A stretch of DNA of 49,772 bases from an uncultured Candidatus Nemicrothrix sp. (GTDB taxonomy: Bacteria > Actinomycetota > Acidimicrobiia > Acidimicrobiales > Acidimicrobilacustridaceae), in contig CAIPQK010000154.1 in assembly GCA_903867185.1 (NCBI GenBank), positions 1-49,772 on the forward strand. The letters run 5' to 3'. Under the pieces are notes generated by a model. The model made no database searches. It was not told the origin of the DNA and saw only the letters and a program-made list of their open reading frames with translations. The position numbers were made by a program, and so were the translations under genes. Position 1 is the stretch's first letter, and each line of letters begins with the position of its first letter. This document shows positions 16,726-25,480 of this stretch, piece by piece.

Positions 16726-16800
16726 ATGAAGAAACTGCTTGTGCTCATCGTCGTTGTTGCCCTCGCCGCATTCGCGGTGAAGAAGCTTCAAGACGCCTGA
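16726..16800 (+). CDS. Very small membrane protein (24 aa), DLW-39-like
   Basis: It encodes 24 residues: MKKLLVLIVVV, then ALAAFAVKKLQDA. The composition is a short lysine-flanked transmembrane helix. It resembles the N-terminal part of the actinobacterial DLW-39 small proteins but lacks their acidic DLW tail. The TAGAGT box supports expression. Its last 56 bases overlap the 3' end of the convergent HAD phosphatase gene, which lowers confidence. Confidence 0.45.
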   Translation: MKKLLVLIVVVALAAFAVKKLQDA

Positions 16801-17614
16801 ATCCTGCTGACCTCGGCATCGAGTGCCGGGTCAGAATCCACCACCCGAGGAAAAGTCCGGCGGACACCCCGGTGGCGACTACCGCGCCTGTTGCGACGCG
16901 GCCTGGCGGAGGAAGTGTGACGCGTTCGCGTAAAGGAACGCGGTGTGTGAACGACAGAATCGGCCAGTCTTCAGCCATTGCGATTCGTGTGAGTTCTCGG
17001 TCGGGATTCACTGCGACCGGATGACCAACCGCGCGAAGCATGGGTTCGTCGGTTGCTGAGTCGGAATAGGCCCAACTTTTCGACAGATCAATTCCCCGCG
17101 ATGCGGCCACGTCAGCGATTGCCTCCGCTTTATAAGGACCGTAGGCATAGACATCGACCTCGCCGGTGTAATTGCCGTCGGCATCGATGCGTGCTCGGCT
17201 GGCGATGGCGCCATCGGCACCGAGGTAGTTCGCCAGAGGGATGACGATCTCTTCTGGTGATGCGGAAACAATGAAGACGAGTCGGCCTGCTTCGCGGTGT
17301 TCTTGAATCAATTCCAATGCTTCGTCGTAGACAATTGGATCGATGACGTCAGTGAGGGTGGAACGAACGAGGGCACCAACGGCATCGTGGTCCCAGCCTC
17401 TCGTGATGCGCAGTGCAGATTCTCGGAACTTTCGCATTCGCTCTTCGTCGGCGCCCAGTGTGTGAAAGACCAAACCATTCCAGGCAGCTCTTGCCATCAC
17501 TCGTCGATTGATCATCCCCGCCTGACGGAACGATCGCCCGAATGCGATCATCGATGCACGCGCAATAACGGTCTTATCGAGATCGAAAAACGCGGCTTCC
17601 ACGTGACTGAGCAT
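16745..17614 (-). CDS. HAD-IB family phosphatase with C-terminal membrane helix
   Basis: A 289-residue haloacid-dehalogenase hydrolase. Motif I is FFDLDKTVI (nucleophile and acid Asp), motif II is in FIVSASPEE, and motif III/IV is in SWAYSDSATDEPML. The IB subfamily includes phosphoserine-phosphatase-like enzymes. A hydrophobic stretch near the C-terminus (GAVVATGVSAGLFLGWWIL) suggests membrane anchoring, followed by a basic tail. ATG 17614 is chosen because it sits just before motif I. Its place next to a CpaE/TadA block is a recurring actinobacterial arrangement. Confidence 0.88.
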   Translation of the reverse strand: MLSHVEAAFFDLDKTVIARASMIAFGRSFRQAGMINRRVMARAAWNGLVFHTLGADEERMRKFRESALRITRGWDHDAVGALVRSTLTDVIDPIVYDEALELIQEHREAGRLVFIVSASPEEIVIPLANYLGADGAIASRARIDADGNYTGEVDVYAYGPYKAEAIADVAASRGIDLSKSWAYSDSATDEPMLRAVGHPVAVNPDRELTRIAMAEDWPILSFTHRVPLRERVTLPPPGRVATGAVVATGVSAGLFLGWWILTRHSMPRSAGFRRLEASSPRMRRGQQRR

Positions 17615-17658
17615 ACGGGTGGGTTGAGGAATCTCCGTGATGTTGACGCGCAAGGCCC

Positions 17659-17687
17659 TTGACGTGACGGCTACGAGTTCGTACGGT
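17659..17687 (+). promoter_or_regulatory. Sigma-70-type promoter of the tad operon
   Basis: TTGACG (17659-17664) and TACGGT (17682-17687) are separated by exactly 17 bp. The predicted start near 17694 leaves a leader of about 36 nt with a gggagg Shine-Dalgarno at 17721-17726 before ATG 17731. Confidence 0.55.
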
Positions 17688-17730
17688 GCCCGCTCCTTCC
17701 CTTGTTTCGATGTCGTGAACGGGAGGATGC

Positions 17731-18399
17731 ATGGTGATTTCGTGTTGGTCTGCAAAAGGTGGATCGGGCACAACAGTGGTGTCAGTCGCGTTGGCCGTTC
17801 TGCTGGGGCAGCAGGCCGAGGCCGGTTCTGTTTTCGTTGACCTTGAAGGCGATGGCCCTACTGTTTTCGGAAGGCCTGAACCTGACGGGCCAGGCCTCTC
17901 GGACTGGTTCGCGGCGTCGGAATCGGTTGGAGTCGCAGCGATCGAACGACTCGAGCGACCAGTTGCCGACTCTGTCCAGTTGGTGCCGCGAGGACGAAGA
18001 GCACTCACGAGTGAGGGACGAGCGAGAATCTGCACGGAACGACTGATTGCCGACGAGCGTCCCGTCGTCGTCGATGTTGGACGCATCACGGGAAGCGGCA
18101 ATTCAGAGGATCTGGTTCGCCGTTGCTTTGCCGAGGCAGCAACAACCTCGCTCCTCGTCACTCGACCGTGCTTCATTTCGCTTCGCAGGACGTTATCGCT
18201 TCCGCTTCGCCCCACTGGTGTTGTTCTCATTGAAGAAGCGGGACGAGCCTTAGGTCGGCGCGACGTCGAGGACGTGCTCGGGGTCCCAGTCGTCGCAACG
18301 ATCGACGTCGATGCCGCAGTCGCCCGTGCCGTCGATGCGGGGCTTCTTGCGGCGCGACTGCCGTCTCCCTTGGGGAGGGCGCTCCGTGACGTCGCCTGA
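17731..18399 (+). CDS. CpaE/TadZ-like MinD-family ATPase of the Tad system
   Basis: A 222-residue P-loop protein with the deviant Walker A KGGSGTT (residues 9-15) of the ParA/MinD/CpaE group and a VFVDLEGDG switch-like strand. Unlike many CpaE proteins it has no N-terminal receiver domain. It probably localises the pilus machine at the membrane. It is the first gene of a coupled tad operon; its stop overlaps the tadA start by 14 bases. The actinobacterial homologue is also called Ssd or the helicase/secretion neighbourhood CpaE-like protein. Confidence 0.82.
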   Translation: MVISCWSAKGGSGTTVVSVALAVLLGQQAEAGSVFVDLEGDGPTVFGRPEPDGPGLSDWFAASESVGVAAIERLERPVADSVQLVPRGRRALTSEGRARICTERLIADERPVVVDVGRITGSGNSEDLVRRCFAEAATTSLLVTRPCFISLRRTLSLPLRPTGVVLIEEAGRALGRRDVEDVLGVPVVATIDVDAAVARAVDAGLLAARLPSPLGRALRDVA

Positions 18400-19570
18400 C
18401 TCCACTACGGATTCCGCGCTTGATTCGGTGGTCGAACATATGCATCGGCAGTTACTCGATCACGGCCATCACGACGCAGCGTCGGTTGGGAAACTACTTG
18501 TCGAACACGATCCGCTGCTCGACGACGGAACGGTCACCGATCTCATTCACCGGGTTCACTCGCGTGTCAGTGGGCTCGGTGTTCTCGATCAATTCCTCGC
18601 GGACCCGGCCATCGATGAAGTCATGGTCAACGGAGCAGGCGATCTTTGGGTCGAGCGTTCCGGTCGGCTTGAGTGCACCGGGATCATTATCGAGAGCGCA
18701 ACCACCTATGCACTGCTTGAACGCATTGTCGCCCCACTTGGTCTTCGCATCGATCGCACCTCACCGTTGGTCGATGCCCGACTTCCCGATGGATCACGGG
18801 TGAATGGGGTTGTCCCTCCACTGGCTGTCGATGGGCCGCTGATCACCATCCGAAGGTTCGGTGCGCGACGCGTTCAATTACCCGAAGTCTGTTCGCCTGG
18901 AGTTGCGAAATTGCTGGAGTGGGCCGTGCAGTCGCGATGCAACATCATCGTGAGCGGAGGTGCCGGAGCAGGAAAGACAACGTTACTCAATGCGGTTGCG
19001 GCGTTTATTCCGCCAGATGAACGCGTTGTCACGATCGAAGACGCGGCCGAGTTGCGCCTCCCCGGACGTCATGTTGTTCGACTCGAACGCCGGCCAGCAA
19101 ATGCTGAAGGGGCAGGTGAAGTTTCCATCCGGGACCTTGTTCGCAACGCGTTACGCATGCGCCCCGATCGCATCGTGATTGGGGAAGTTCGTTCGGGTGA
19201 AGCGATTGACATGTTGCAGGCCATGAACACTGGTCACGACGGTTCACTTTCAACCTGTCATGCCAATTCACCGATTGATGCCATTCGACGTCTTGAAACC
19301 CTTGTACTTATGGGCGATGTTGCCTTGCCCTTAGCCGCGGTTCGTGAACAACTGCGTGCTGCGGTCGATCTCATCGTTCACGTTGCGCGACAACCGGATG
19401 GATCACGGCGAGTTGTCTCGATGGCCGAACCAATGCCCGATGGTGAAACCGGAAGCAGCATCTCTGCGAACGTGTTGACAGGCCCATCGGGTGAACTCGT
19501 CGCACTGCCCAGCCGACCGCACCGGGCGACTCATCTCGGTCAACCGCCCTTGTCTTGGGTTGCGTCATGA
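18386..19570 (+). CDS. tadA: TadA/CpaF secretion ATPase
   Basis: A 394-residue type II/IV secretion ATPase that powers Tad pilus assembly. It has a conserved N-terminal segment ([18 protein letters not shown]), Walker [13 protein letters not shown] (about 190-201), an Asp box/Walker B region ([13 protein letters not shown]) and a His box ([15 protein letters not shown]). GTG 18386 is chosen because ggggaggg lies just upstream and it overlaps the cpaE stop, typical of coupling. An ATG at 18311 would extend it into the upstream gene. Confidence 0.93.
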   Translation: MTSPDSTTDSALDSVVEHMHRQLLDHGHHDAASVGKLLVEHDPLLDDGTVTDLIHRVHSRVSGLGVLDQFLADPAIDEVMVNGAGDLWVERSGRLECTGIIIESATTYALLERIVAPLGLRIDRTSPLVDARLPDGSRVNGVVPPLAVDGPLITIRRFGARRVQLPEVCSPGVAKLLEWAVQSRCNIIVSGGAGAGKTTLLNAVAAFIPPDERVVTIEDAAELRLPGRHVVRLERRPANAEGAGEVSIRDLVRNALRMRPDRIVIGEVRSGEAIDMLQAMNTGHDGSLSTCHANSPIDAIRRLETLVLMGDVALPLAAVREQLRAAVDLIVHVARQPDGSRRVVSMAEPMPDGETGSSISANVLTGPSGELVALPSRPHRATHLGQPPLSWVAS

Positions 19571-20328
19571 GCTTGCGATTGGTTGTGGTTGTGGTTGTTA
19601 CCGTCATTGCGGTTGTTTCGACGATCACGGTGATCGTCACCACCCCCGAGATGATGGCGGCGCGTCGAGTGCATCAGCGATTTGCTGCGGAAGCCCTGAC
19701 TCGTAGCGACTCACTGTTCGTGCGTGCAGCGCGTGGATCTATTCCCCGTCTCTCAACGCTTGGAATCTTCGAGCCGTTTCGTCGTGGTGCAGAACAACGA
19801 GGTAAGCGCCGACTGGAGATGCGTCTACCCGACTCACTTGACCGTGTTGTTCGGCAGTTACGCGCAGGGGCAACCCTCTCTCTCGCCCTTCGAGGAGTCG
19901 GTACCGACGACATGGTTTTTGCTCGCGTGGCCGCGGAATTAGACAAGGGGCAATCGCTACAGAAGGCAGTTGCGGAATGGGGAGCCGAGGACGAACTTCC
20001 GAATCGCAAACTGACCGCGACGGCCCTTGAGTTGGCCTCAAGTTCGGGCGGGGCAACCGCTCGTGTCCTTGACGGGGTCGCTGCTTCATTGCGCGATCGT
20101 GTCGCGCTTGAACGCGAGGTTGCCGCCCTTTCTTCGCAATCACGGGCCTCTGCGGTTGTGCTTGTCGTAGCCCCAGTGGTTTTTGCCGCAGCGATGGCAA
20201 TGGTTGATCACCGGATTCTCGATGTGCTCATCGGGCGGCCGATCGGGTGGGCGTGCGTCGGTCTGGGGCTTGGGCTTGATGCCTTGGGAGCGTTTTGGAT
20301 GTCGCGTTTGATTGGTCGCCACCGATGA
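19567..20328 (+). CDS. tadB: TadB-like inner-membrane platform protein
   Basis: A 253-residue type II secretion F-domain protein. It has an N-terminal membrane helix, a cytoplasmic helical bundle with LPDSLDRVVRQLRAGATL and QSLQKAVAEWG, and two C-terminal helices around 195-245. It forms the platform of the pilus motor with TadC. The start ATG overlaps the tadA stop (ATGA). Confidence 0.85.
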   Translation: MSLRLVVVVVVTVIAVVSTITVIVTTPEMMAARRVHQRFAAEALTRSDSLFVRAARGSIPRLSTLGIFEPFRRGAEQRGKRRLEMRLPDSLDRVVRQLRAGATLSLALRGVGTDDMVFARVAAELDKGQSLQKAVAEWGAEDELPNRKLTATALELASSSGGATARVLDGVAASLRDRVALEREVAALSSQSRASAVVLVVAPVVFAAAMAMVDHRILDVLIGRPIGWACVGLGLGLDALGAFWMSRLIGRHR

Positions 20329-20864
20329 TCGTCGTTGGCCCATGGGTTGGCTGTGCGCTGGTGGTGGGAGCGTCACTTGTCCCAGTCGTTCGACATCGTT
20401 CAGCGTCACTGGCCACCGATACTGCTCGTCGACAAAGTGCTCCTGAGCTTGTCGACCTCTTCCGCCTTGCCGTCGGAGCCGGACTTTCTGTCCATCAGTT
20501 GGTTGACGTCGTCGAGCCGCGAGCTCCAGACGTCTTTGTTCCGACACTTGTCGAGGTTCGTCGACGAGTGTCGCTCGGACAACGACTAGGCGATGCGCTT
20601 GATGTGTTTGATGAACTCGGTGAGTCAGTCCGCCCGCTGGCAGCGGCGCTTCGTTCGGCAGCATTCGACGGCGTGGCGCTTGGGCCGGCACTTGAGCGGG
20701 TTGCGACCGATGCCCGACTGCAACGTCGGCGTTGGGCGGAAGCGAATGCTCGACGGCTCCCGGTTCAGCTGCTGTTTCCTCTCGTGATGTGCATTCTGCC
20801 GGCGTTCGGGCTCCTGGCGATCGTCCCACTTGTGGTGTCCTCGCTCGGTTCTCTGCACTGGTGA
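20325..20864 (+). CDS. tadC: TadC-like inner-membrane platform protein
   Basis: A 179-residue F-domain protein, shorter than usual TadC (about 280-300). The segments ELVDLFRLAVGAGLSVHQLV, RVSLGQRLGDAL and the final membrane helix CILPAFGLLAIVPLVVSSL are present, with one N-terminal helix. It pairs with TadB. Its ATG overlaps the tadB stop (ATGA). The short form is common in the actinobacterial helicase/secretion neighbourhood. Confidence 0.82.
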   Translation: MIVVGPWVGCALVVGASLVPVVRHRSASLATDTARRQSAPELVDLFRLAVGAGLSVHQLVDVVEPRAPDVFVPTLVEVRRRVSLGQRLGDALDVFDELGESVRPLAAALRSAAFDGVALGPALERVATDARLQRRRWAEANARRLPVQLLFPLVMCILPAFGLLAIVPLVVSSLGSLHW

Positions 20865-20915
20865 ATCGAATCTTCCCCCGTTCAAGTTTTGTCTCACTAC
20901 AACAAAGGAGTTTCG

Positions 20916-21095
20916 ATGAATCGTTTTCGCACCCGTTTTCGCGGTGAGCGTGGTCAGACCACTGCTGAGTATGCGCTTGTTCTTCTAGGAGCAGCGGGAA
21001 TTGCGCTGTTGCTTCTCGGTTGGGCAACACAGTCGGGAGCGATCGGCACGCTGTTCGATGCCGTTCTTGGTGGCGTGATCGGCAAGGTCAAGTGA
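20916..21095 (+). CDS. Flp-type pilin (DUF4244 family)
   Basis: A 59-residue small prepilin. The basic leader ends in Gly13, followed by QTTAEY and a hydrophobic helix (ALVLLGAAGIALLLLGWA). The G|xxxxEY pattern, with Glu at +5 and Tyr at +6, is the class IVb Flp prepilin-peptidase site. ATG 20916 is fixed by an aaaggag Shine-Dalgarno at 20904-20910; an upstream ATG at 20889 lacks one. It follows tadC after 51 bases and overlaps the TadE start. It is probably the major pilus subunit. Confidence 0.85.
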   Translation: MNRFRTRFRGERGQTTAEYALVLLGAAGIALLLLGWATQSGAIGTLFDAVLGGVIGKVK

Positions 21096-21496
21096 AGAAG
21101 ACGAGGTGGGGGGATCACGGACAATCCACTGTTGAATTCGCGTTGATTCTCCCCCTCGTCGTCATCGTTGTCCTCCTTATTGTGCAAGCGGGTTTTGTTG
21201 TGCGCGATCAAGTTCTTGTTTCCCACGCTGCGCGCGAAGCAGCAAGAGCAGCTGCAGTGAGCGATACAGATCGTTTCAGCGCGGCAGTGGCTGCCGCGAA
21301 GCGCGCGGGGGAACTGCGTTCGGATCAGATCTCGGTCGAGGTCACGATGCTTGAGGGCGGTGACACAGTTCGAGCAGAAGTTTCGTATCGCAGTGTCACT
21401 GATTTGGCGATCATCGGAGCACTTGTTCCGGATATCGACCTGCACGCGACCGTGGTCATGCGGGCGGAATCAACGGGAAAGCATGGCCTGCACTAG
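21092..21496 (+). CDS. TadE-like pseudopilin
   Basis: A 134-residue protein. The leader ends Gly10, followed by QSTVEF and a hydrophobic helix (ALILPLVVIVVLLIVQAGFVV), so it also carries a type IVb prepilin-peptidase site with Glu at +5. The C-terminal periplasmic part has the usual AAREAARAAAV helix and a short beta region. GTG 21092 overlaps the pilin stop (GTGA). The last 27 bases overlap the convergent helicase gene. Confidence 0.85.
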   Translation: MKKTRWGDHGQSTVEFALILPLVVIVVLLIVQAGFVVRDQVLVSHAAREAARAAAVSDTDRFSAAVAAAKRAGELRSDQISVEVTMLEGGDTVRAEVSYRSVTDLAIIGALVPDIDLHATVVMRAESTGKHGLH

Positions 21497-23755
21497 CGAA
21501 ACGGCCGCAGCCTTATCGAGGGGCTCATTGCCGTTGCCGCATTTCGGCGACTGAATGCATGACGGACAGCCACTCTCACATGGGCATGACTCAATGACCT
21601 CGAGTGTGGCGGGAAGGTGTCGGTCAGCCGCCGCGAATCCGAGTTCAGCTACCCCCGCCCCACCGGGAAACGCATCGTGGATGACGATGGTTGCAGCACC
21701 CGTTTCGGGCAGGTACGGCGTTGAGACGCCACCGACATCCCAGCGGTCGCATATTGCGAAGAGAGGAAGGATGCCGATACCGGCGTGCTCGGCGGCATGA
21801 AGGGCACCAGGGAGTTCCGCCGGTCCAAGTCCCGCCACGCTCGTGACGTGATCGCCGATGACATACCAGAACGCGCGCGTGACCAGTCGAGAGGAAGGCA
21901 GCAGAAGGTCGTGAGTTCCGAGTTGTTCTCGAGTGAATGTGTCGAATCTTCGATAACCGATAACAGTGGTTTCGACCTCAACGGTGCCGAGACAGAGATC
22001 GGCGGCACCAATGGGCCTCTCGTTATCGGTGGTGAGGATGCGGATATCGGTCACTGCTCGAGGCTGGGTGTACTCACCGCCGTCATGTGGTTCGACGATT
22101 GCGACATGATCATCGATATCGAGTTCGGTGACTTTCCATGCCGTCCCCTGATGCAAATAAATTGAACCTGGATGAACAAGCCGAAAGGCACGTGATCCAT
22201 CGACGGTTCCGATAATTGAGCCATCTGCGGTGGCAATGCGGAATTCGTTGGCGTTCGCACTGCGGAGGCCGACGCCATTGGCAGGTCTACCGCGACCGGC
22301 CCACACAGCTCCGAGACCGGCTCGATCCGTTGGTTGGCGAATCTTGAGCACGTCATCGTGCACGAGATCGCGTATTGCGTCGTCGAGAACATCTGGCCAC
22401 CACGCTTCATCAGCGTCGGTGAGCGGAAGTTCGAATGCCGCACAGGCCAAGTGAGGATTGAGAACGTAAGGATTGGCAATATTGATGACGGCTGGTTCTG
22501 GCGATCGTTGGAAAAGTTCGGTGGGGTTATGGACAAACCATTGGTCGAGCTGATCATCACCGGCGACGAGTACAGCCAACGACTGTTGTGATGATCGGCC
22601 GGCGCGACCGGCCTGTTGCCACATCGAAGCGATCGTTCCTGGAAAGCCATTGAGAATGCATGCGTCAAGGCCGCCGACATCGATACCCAGTTCGAGAGCG
22701 GTTGTCGCCACGACGCCGCGCAACGTTCCATCGAAAAGTTCCTTCTCGATTTCACGTCGTTCCTCGGTGAGGTAGCCCCCTCGGTAGGAGCGAACAGATG
22801 GAGAGAGACGTTTCGAAAGGCGGCGCTTCACGTCGGCGGTGACAAGTTCGGTGCCTTTGCGACTTCTGCAGAACGCAATGGTTCGGTGGTTGGCTTTCAC
22901 CAACGCACTCATAATTTCGGCGGTATCCCGAGATGACGAAACTGAACGTGGCTCTTCTTCGGTCCCATCGTTGATTCCATCGGGATCCCACAAGACGAAA
23001 AGACGTTCACCGCGTGGAGAACCATCGTCGACGACAGATTCAACAGGTAATCCACACAAGGTGGACGCCAGTGCGGCTGGGTCACCGATGGTGGCGGAAG
23101 TAAAAATAAAAACTGGATCGGATCCGTAGTGTGCGCAGATACGGCGAAGACGACGCAGAACCTGTGCAACATTGCTGCCGAACATTCCGCGCAACATGTG
23201 TAATTCATCAATAACCACGTAGCGCAGTCGCTTGAAGTAAGTGCCCCAGTTCGCGTGAACCGGGAGCATGCTCATATGCAACATTTCAGGGTTCGTAAGC
23301 AGAACGTTTGCGTGTGTGCGAGTCCACTTTCGTGCCTCGGGAGAAGAATCTCCGTCGTGAGTTGCGGCGATGAGTCCGGGAACATTGAGCGCGGTGAGTG
23401 AACGAAGTTGGTCCTGGGCGAGAGCCTTGGTCGGAAACAGAAGAAGCGCCGTTGCCGGAAGCGATCCCGCGGCGATTGCTTCTGCGATCGGGAGTTGGAA
23501 ACACAGTGACTTTCCCGATGCTGTGCCAGTAGCGATGGCCACAGATCGACCGGCGCGAATGTGATCAATTGACTCGGCCTGATGAGACCACAGCCCTTGA
23601 TCGGGAATGATGCCCGAAACGGTCTCGGACAACGGCTCGGCAAGCGTCGCGAAACGGGCACGACGTGCTGGTGATCGCTCAATATGCGCGACGCGTTTAT
23701 CGGACTGAAGCGCCGTGACGAAGGAGTCAAGAGACGGAGAAGGACTGCGAGCCAT
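21470..23755 (-). CDS. DEAH-box helicase with DUF1998 four-cysteine domain (MrfA/YprA-like)
   Basis: A 761-residue superfamily 2 helicase. Motif I is ATGTASGKS, motif II is VIDELH, motif VI is QQAGRAGR, and EKELFDGTLRGVVATTALELGID is split across RecA domain 2. The C-terminal DUF1998-type region has four cysteines (CPCESGCPSC...C) as in Bacillus MrfA, which repairs mitomycin-type DNA lesions with a partner exonuclease (MrfB). In actinobacteria this helicase is the conserved convergent neighbour of the tad genes. ATG 23755 is chosen; TACGAT lies 8 nt upstream. No mrfB homologue is visible here. Confidence 0.9.
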   Translation of the reverse strand: MARSPSPSLDSFVTALQSDKRVAHIERSPARRARFATLAEPLSETVSGIIPDQGLWSHQAESIDHIRAGRSVAIATGTASGKSLCFQLPIAEAIAAGSLPATALLLFPTKALAQDQLRSLTALNVPGLIAATHDGDSSPEARKWTRTHANVLLTNPEMLHMSMLPVHANWGTYFKRLRYVVIDELHMLRGMFGSNVAQVLRRLRRICAHYGSDPVFIFTSATIGDPAALASTLCGLPVESVVDDGSPRGERLFVLWDPDGINDGTEEEPRSVSSSRDTAEIMSALVKANHRTIAFCRSRKGTELVTADVKRRLSKRLSPSVRSYRGGYLTEERREIEKELFDGTLRGVVATTALELGIDVGGLDACILNGFPGTIASMWQQAGRAGRSSQQSLAVLVAGDDQLDQWFVHNPTELFQRSPEPAVINIANPYVLNPHLACAAFELPLTDADEAWWPDVLDDAIRDLVHDDVLKIRQPTDRAGLGAVWAGRGRPANGVGLRSANANEFRIATADGSIIGTVDGSRAFRLVHPGSIYLHQGTAWKVTELDIDDHVAIVEPHDGGEYTQPRAVTDIRILTTDNERPIGAADLCLGTVEVETTVIGYRRFDTFTREQLGTHDLLLPSSRLVTRAFWYVIGDHVTSVAGLGPAELPGALHAAEHAGIGILPLFAICDRWDVGGVSTPYLPETGAATIVIHDAFPGGAGVAELGFAAADRHLPATLEVIESCPCESGCPSCIQSPKCGNGNEPLDKAAAVSLVQAMLSR

Positions 23756-23763
23756 TGGTGGTG

Positions 23764-23769
23764 ATCGTA
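23764..23769 (-). promoter_or_regulatory. -10 box TACGAT for the helicase gene
   Basis: On the minus strand the hexamer ends 8 nt before ATG 23755, implying a leader of 0-1 nt. No Shine-Dalgarno sequence is present. Confidence 0.45.
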
Positions 23770-23897
23770 TGACCGCTTTCTGACTCTCCGACCTCTCTGA
23801 GAGACTTTGCTGAGTCGGTCGGCTCGAATCAAGAGCGGTAACCTGAAGATTCTGGGCGTATGTGCGCCTTGCTCTCACCGGAACGGATTCTCGAGTG

Positions 23898-24248
23898 ATG
23901 TTTGATCTCGTTGCGACAGAACCCATTGAGGGAGTAGTGGTCATTTCGATCATCGGTGAACTCGATATCTCCACAGCTCCTCGTCTCCGTGAGGAGCTGG
24001 TTCGCCTCACAGCAGAGCTCAAAACGCCGAAGATCGTGCTTGATCTCGCGGGAGTGGATCTTCTCGATCCAATTGGTCTCGGTGTCATTTTCGAAGGCGT
24101 CAAACGAGCGAGACTTCGCCAAGGGGATTTGGCACTCGCCCGGGCCGAGGCGCAAGTCCTGAGTGACCTTGAGATCACGCGAGTGATCGAGATCCTTCCT
24201 GTTTCGGATTCGGTCGAAGATGCAATTGCAACCCTGACTGGGTCATGA
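23898..24248 (+). CDS. STAS-domain protein lacking the phosphorylatable serine
   Basis: A 116-residue single STAS domain of the anti-sigma-factor-antagonist type (IIGELDISTAPRLREEL, KIVLDLAGVDLLD). The usual switch motif D-S-S-G-L-G is replaced by D57-P58-I59-G60-L61-G62, so the Ser phosphorylated in SpoIIAA-type proteins is absent. Such a protein could bind its partner constitutively, or act as a STAS module for another partner. Its stop overlaps the nhaA start (ATGA). A possible promoter box TAACCT is at 23838-23843. Confidence 0.85.
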   Translation: MFDLVATEPIEGVVVISIIGELDISTAPRLREELVRLTAELKTPKIVLDLAGVDLLDPIGLGVIFEGVKRARLRQGDLALARAEAQVLSDLEITRVIEILPVSDSVEDAIATLTGS

Positions 24249-25480
24249 GGAAGTCTCGCTTCACTCGACCAGTTGCTCGATTCCTCGCGCTTGAATCAGC
24301 AAGTGGGCTCCTTCTCCTCGGTGCAACGGTGCTTGCGTTGGTCTGGGCGAACTCTCCCTGGAAAGACGGGTATAACTCGTTCCTCGGGCATAACATCGCG
24401 ATAAACGTCGGACCGATCGACCTACACATCGATGTTCTGGAGTTTGTGAACGACGCGTTGATGGCGGTGTTCTTCTTTGTTGTTGGCCTTGAGATCAAAC
24501 GCGAACTCGTGAAGGGGGAGTTGCGCGACCGGCGTACGGCTGCCCTCCCAGTTATTGCTGCGATAGGCGGGATGATTGTCCCAGCGCTTCTTTACGTTGC
24601 GATCAATGCTGGATCCTCAACCGTGCACGGCTGGGGCATCCCGATGGCCACTGATATCGCCTTCGCCGTTGGTGTCGTCGCGCTGCTCGGTAAGCGCGTT
24701 CCCGTTGCTCTGAAACTTTTTCTTTTATCGCTCGCCGTCGTCGATGACCTTGGTGCAATCGCAGTCATCGCGATCTTCTACACCTCCTCGATTGCATTTG
24801 GATGGCTACTGGGCGCGGCTGGAGTTTTCGTACTCATCGGGGGTCTACGTGTGTTGCGAGTCCCTTCCGTGATTCCGTATGTCATTCTCGGGATTATCGC
24901 TTGGTATTGCATGTTTAAATCTGGCGTTCATGCCACGGTCGCTGGAGTTGCACTTGGCTTCCTGATCCCGCTTGCCCCGATGCGGGGACAAGAGGGGCGG
25001 CCATCAATGGCCGAACGACTTGAGGACGCACTGCATACTTGGAGCGCGTATGTCATCGTCCCGATTTTTGCCTTATGTAACGCGGGCGTGATTCTTACGA
25101 TCGATGCATTGAGGGACGCGGCAAGTTCTCAGGTCACTTGGGGTGTTGCCGTCGGTCTTGTTGTCGGAAAAACAGTCGGCGTTGCTGCGACATCGCTTCT
25201 TGCCATCAAATTCGGTGTGGTGAATCGGCCTCGTGGCGTGAGCAATCTTCACATGGTCGGAATCGCCATGGCCGCTGGCATCGGATTCACCGTTGCGCTC
25301 TTCGTGACCAACCTGGCCTTTACCGATGCAGCATCTGCCGGTCAGTCGCGAATCGGAATTTTGGGAGCATCGCTCGTTGCCGCACTCGGTTCGGCAACTG
25401 TTCTGCGCCTAGCTTCCGTTCGGTCGAGCACCGATGAACTGATGCGGGAAGCGGCAGAAAACGCTGAATTTTTTGATTAG
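24245..25480 (+). CDS. nhaA: Na+/H+ antiporter NhaA
   Basis: A 411-residue integral membrane antiporter exchanging external H+ for internal Na+ (or Li+). It has the [13 protein letters not shown] helix, the [11 protein letters not shown] segment and the [15 protein letters not shown] segment with the ion-binding Asp pair, and a complete C-terminus ([16 protein letters not shown]). The length is normal. It is translationally coupled to the upstream STAS gene, an unusual partner. Its last 4 bases overlap the convergent acyl-CoA dehydrogenase gene. Confidence 0.96.
   Translation: MRKSRFTRPVARFLALESASGLLLLGATVLALVWANSPWKDGYNSFLGHNIAINVGPIDLHIDVLEFVNDALMAVFFFVVGLEIKRELVKGELRDRRTAALPVIAAIGGMIVPALLYVAINAGSSTVHGWGIPMATDIAFAVGVVALLGKRVPVALKLFLLSLAVVDDLGAIAVIAIFYTSSIAFGWLLGAAGVFVLIGGLRVLRVPSVIPYVILGIIAWYCMFKSGVHATVAGVALGFLIPLAPMRGQEGRPSMAERLEDALHTWSAYVIVPIFALCNAGVILTIDALRDAASSQVTWGVAVGLVVGKTVGVAATSLLAIKFGVVNRPRGVSNLHMVGIAMAAGIGFTVALFVTNLAFTDAASAGQSRIGILGASLVAALGSATVLRLASVRSSTDELMREAAENAEFFD

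Noticed and set aside
23756-24178. A 141-residue N-terminal extension of the helicase over the STAS gene
   Set aside because: The extension is Ser/Arg-rich shadow sequence of the STAS gene. The helicase is complete from ATG 23755, which has a -10-like box.
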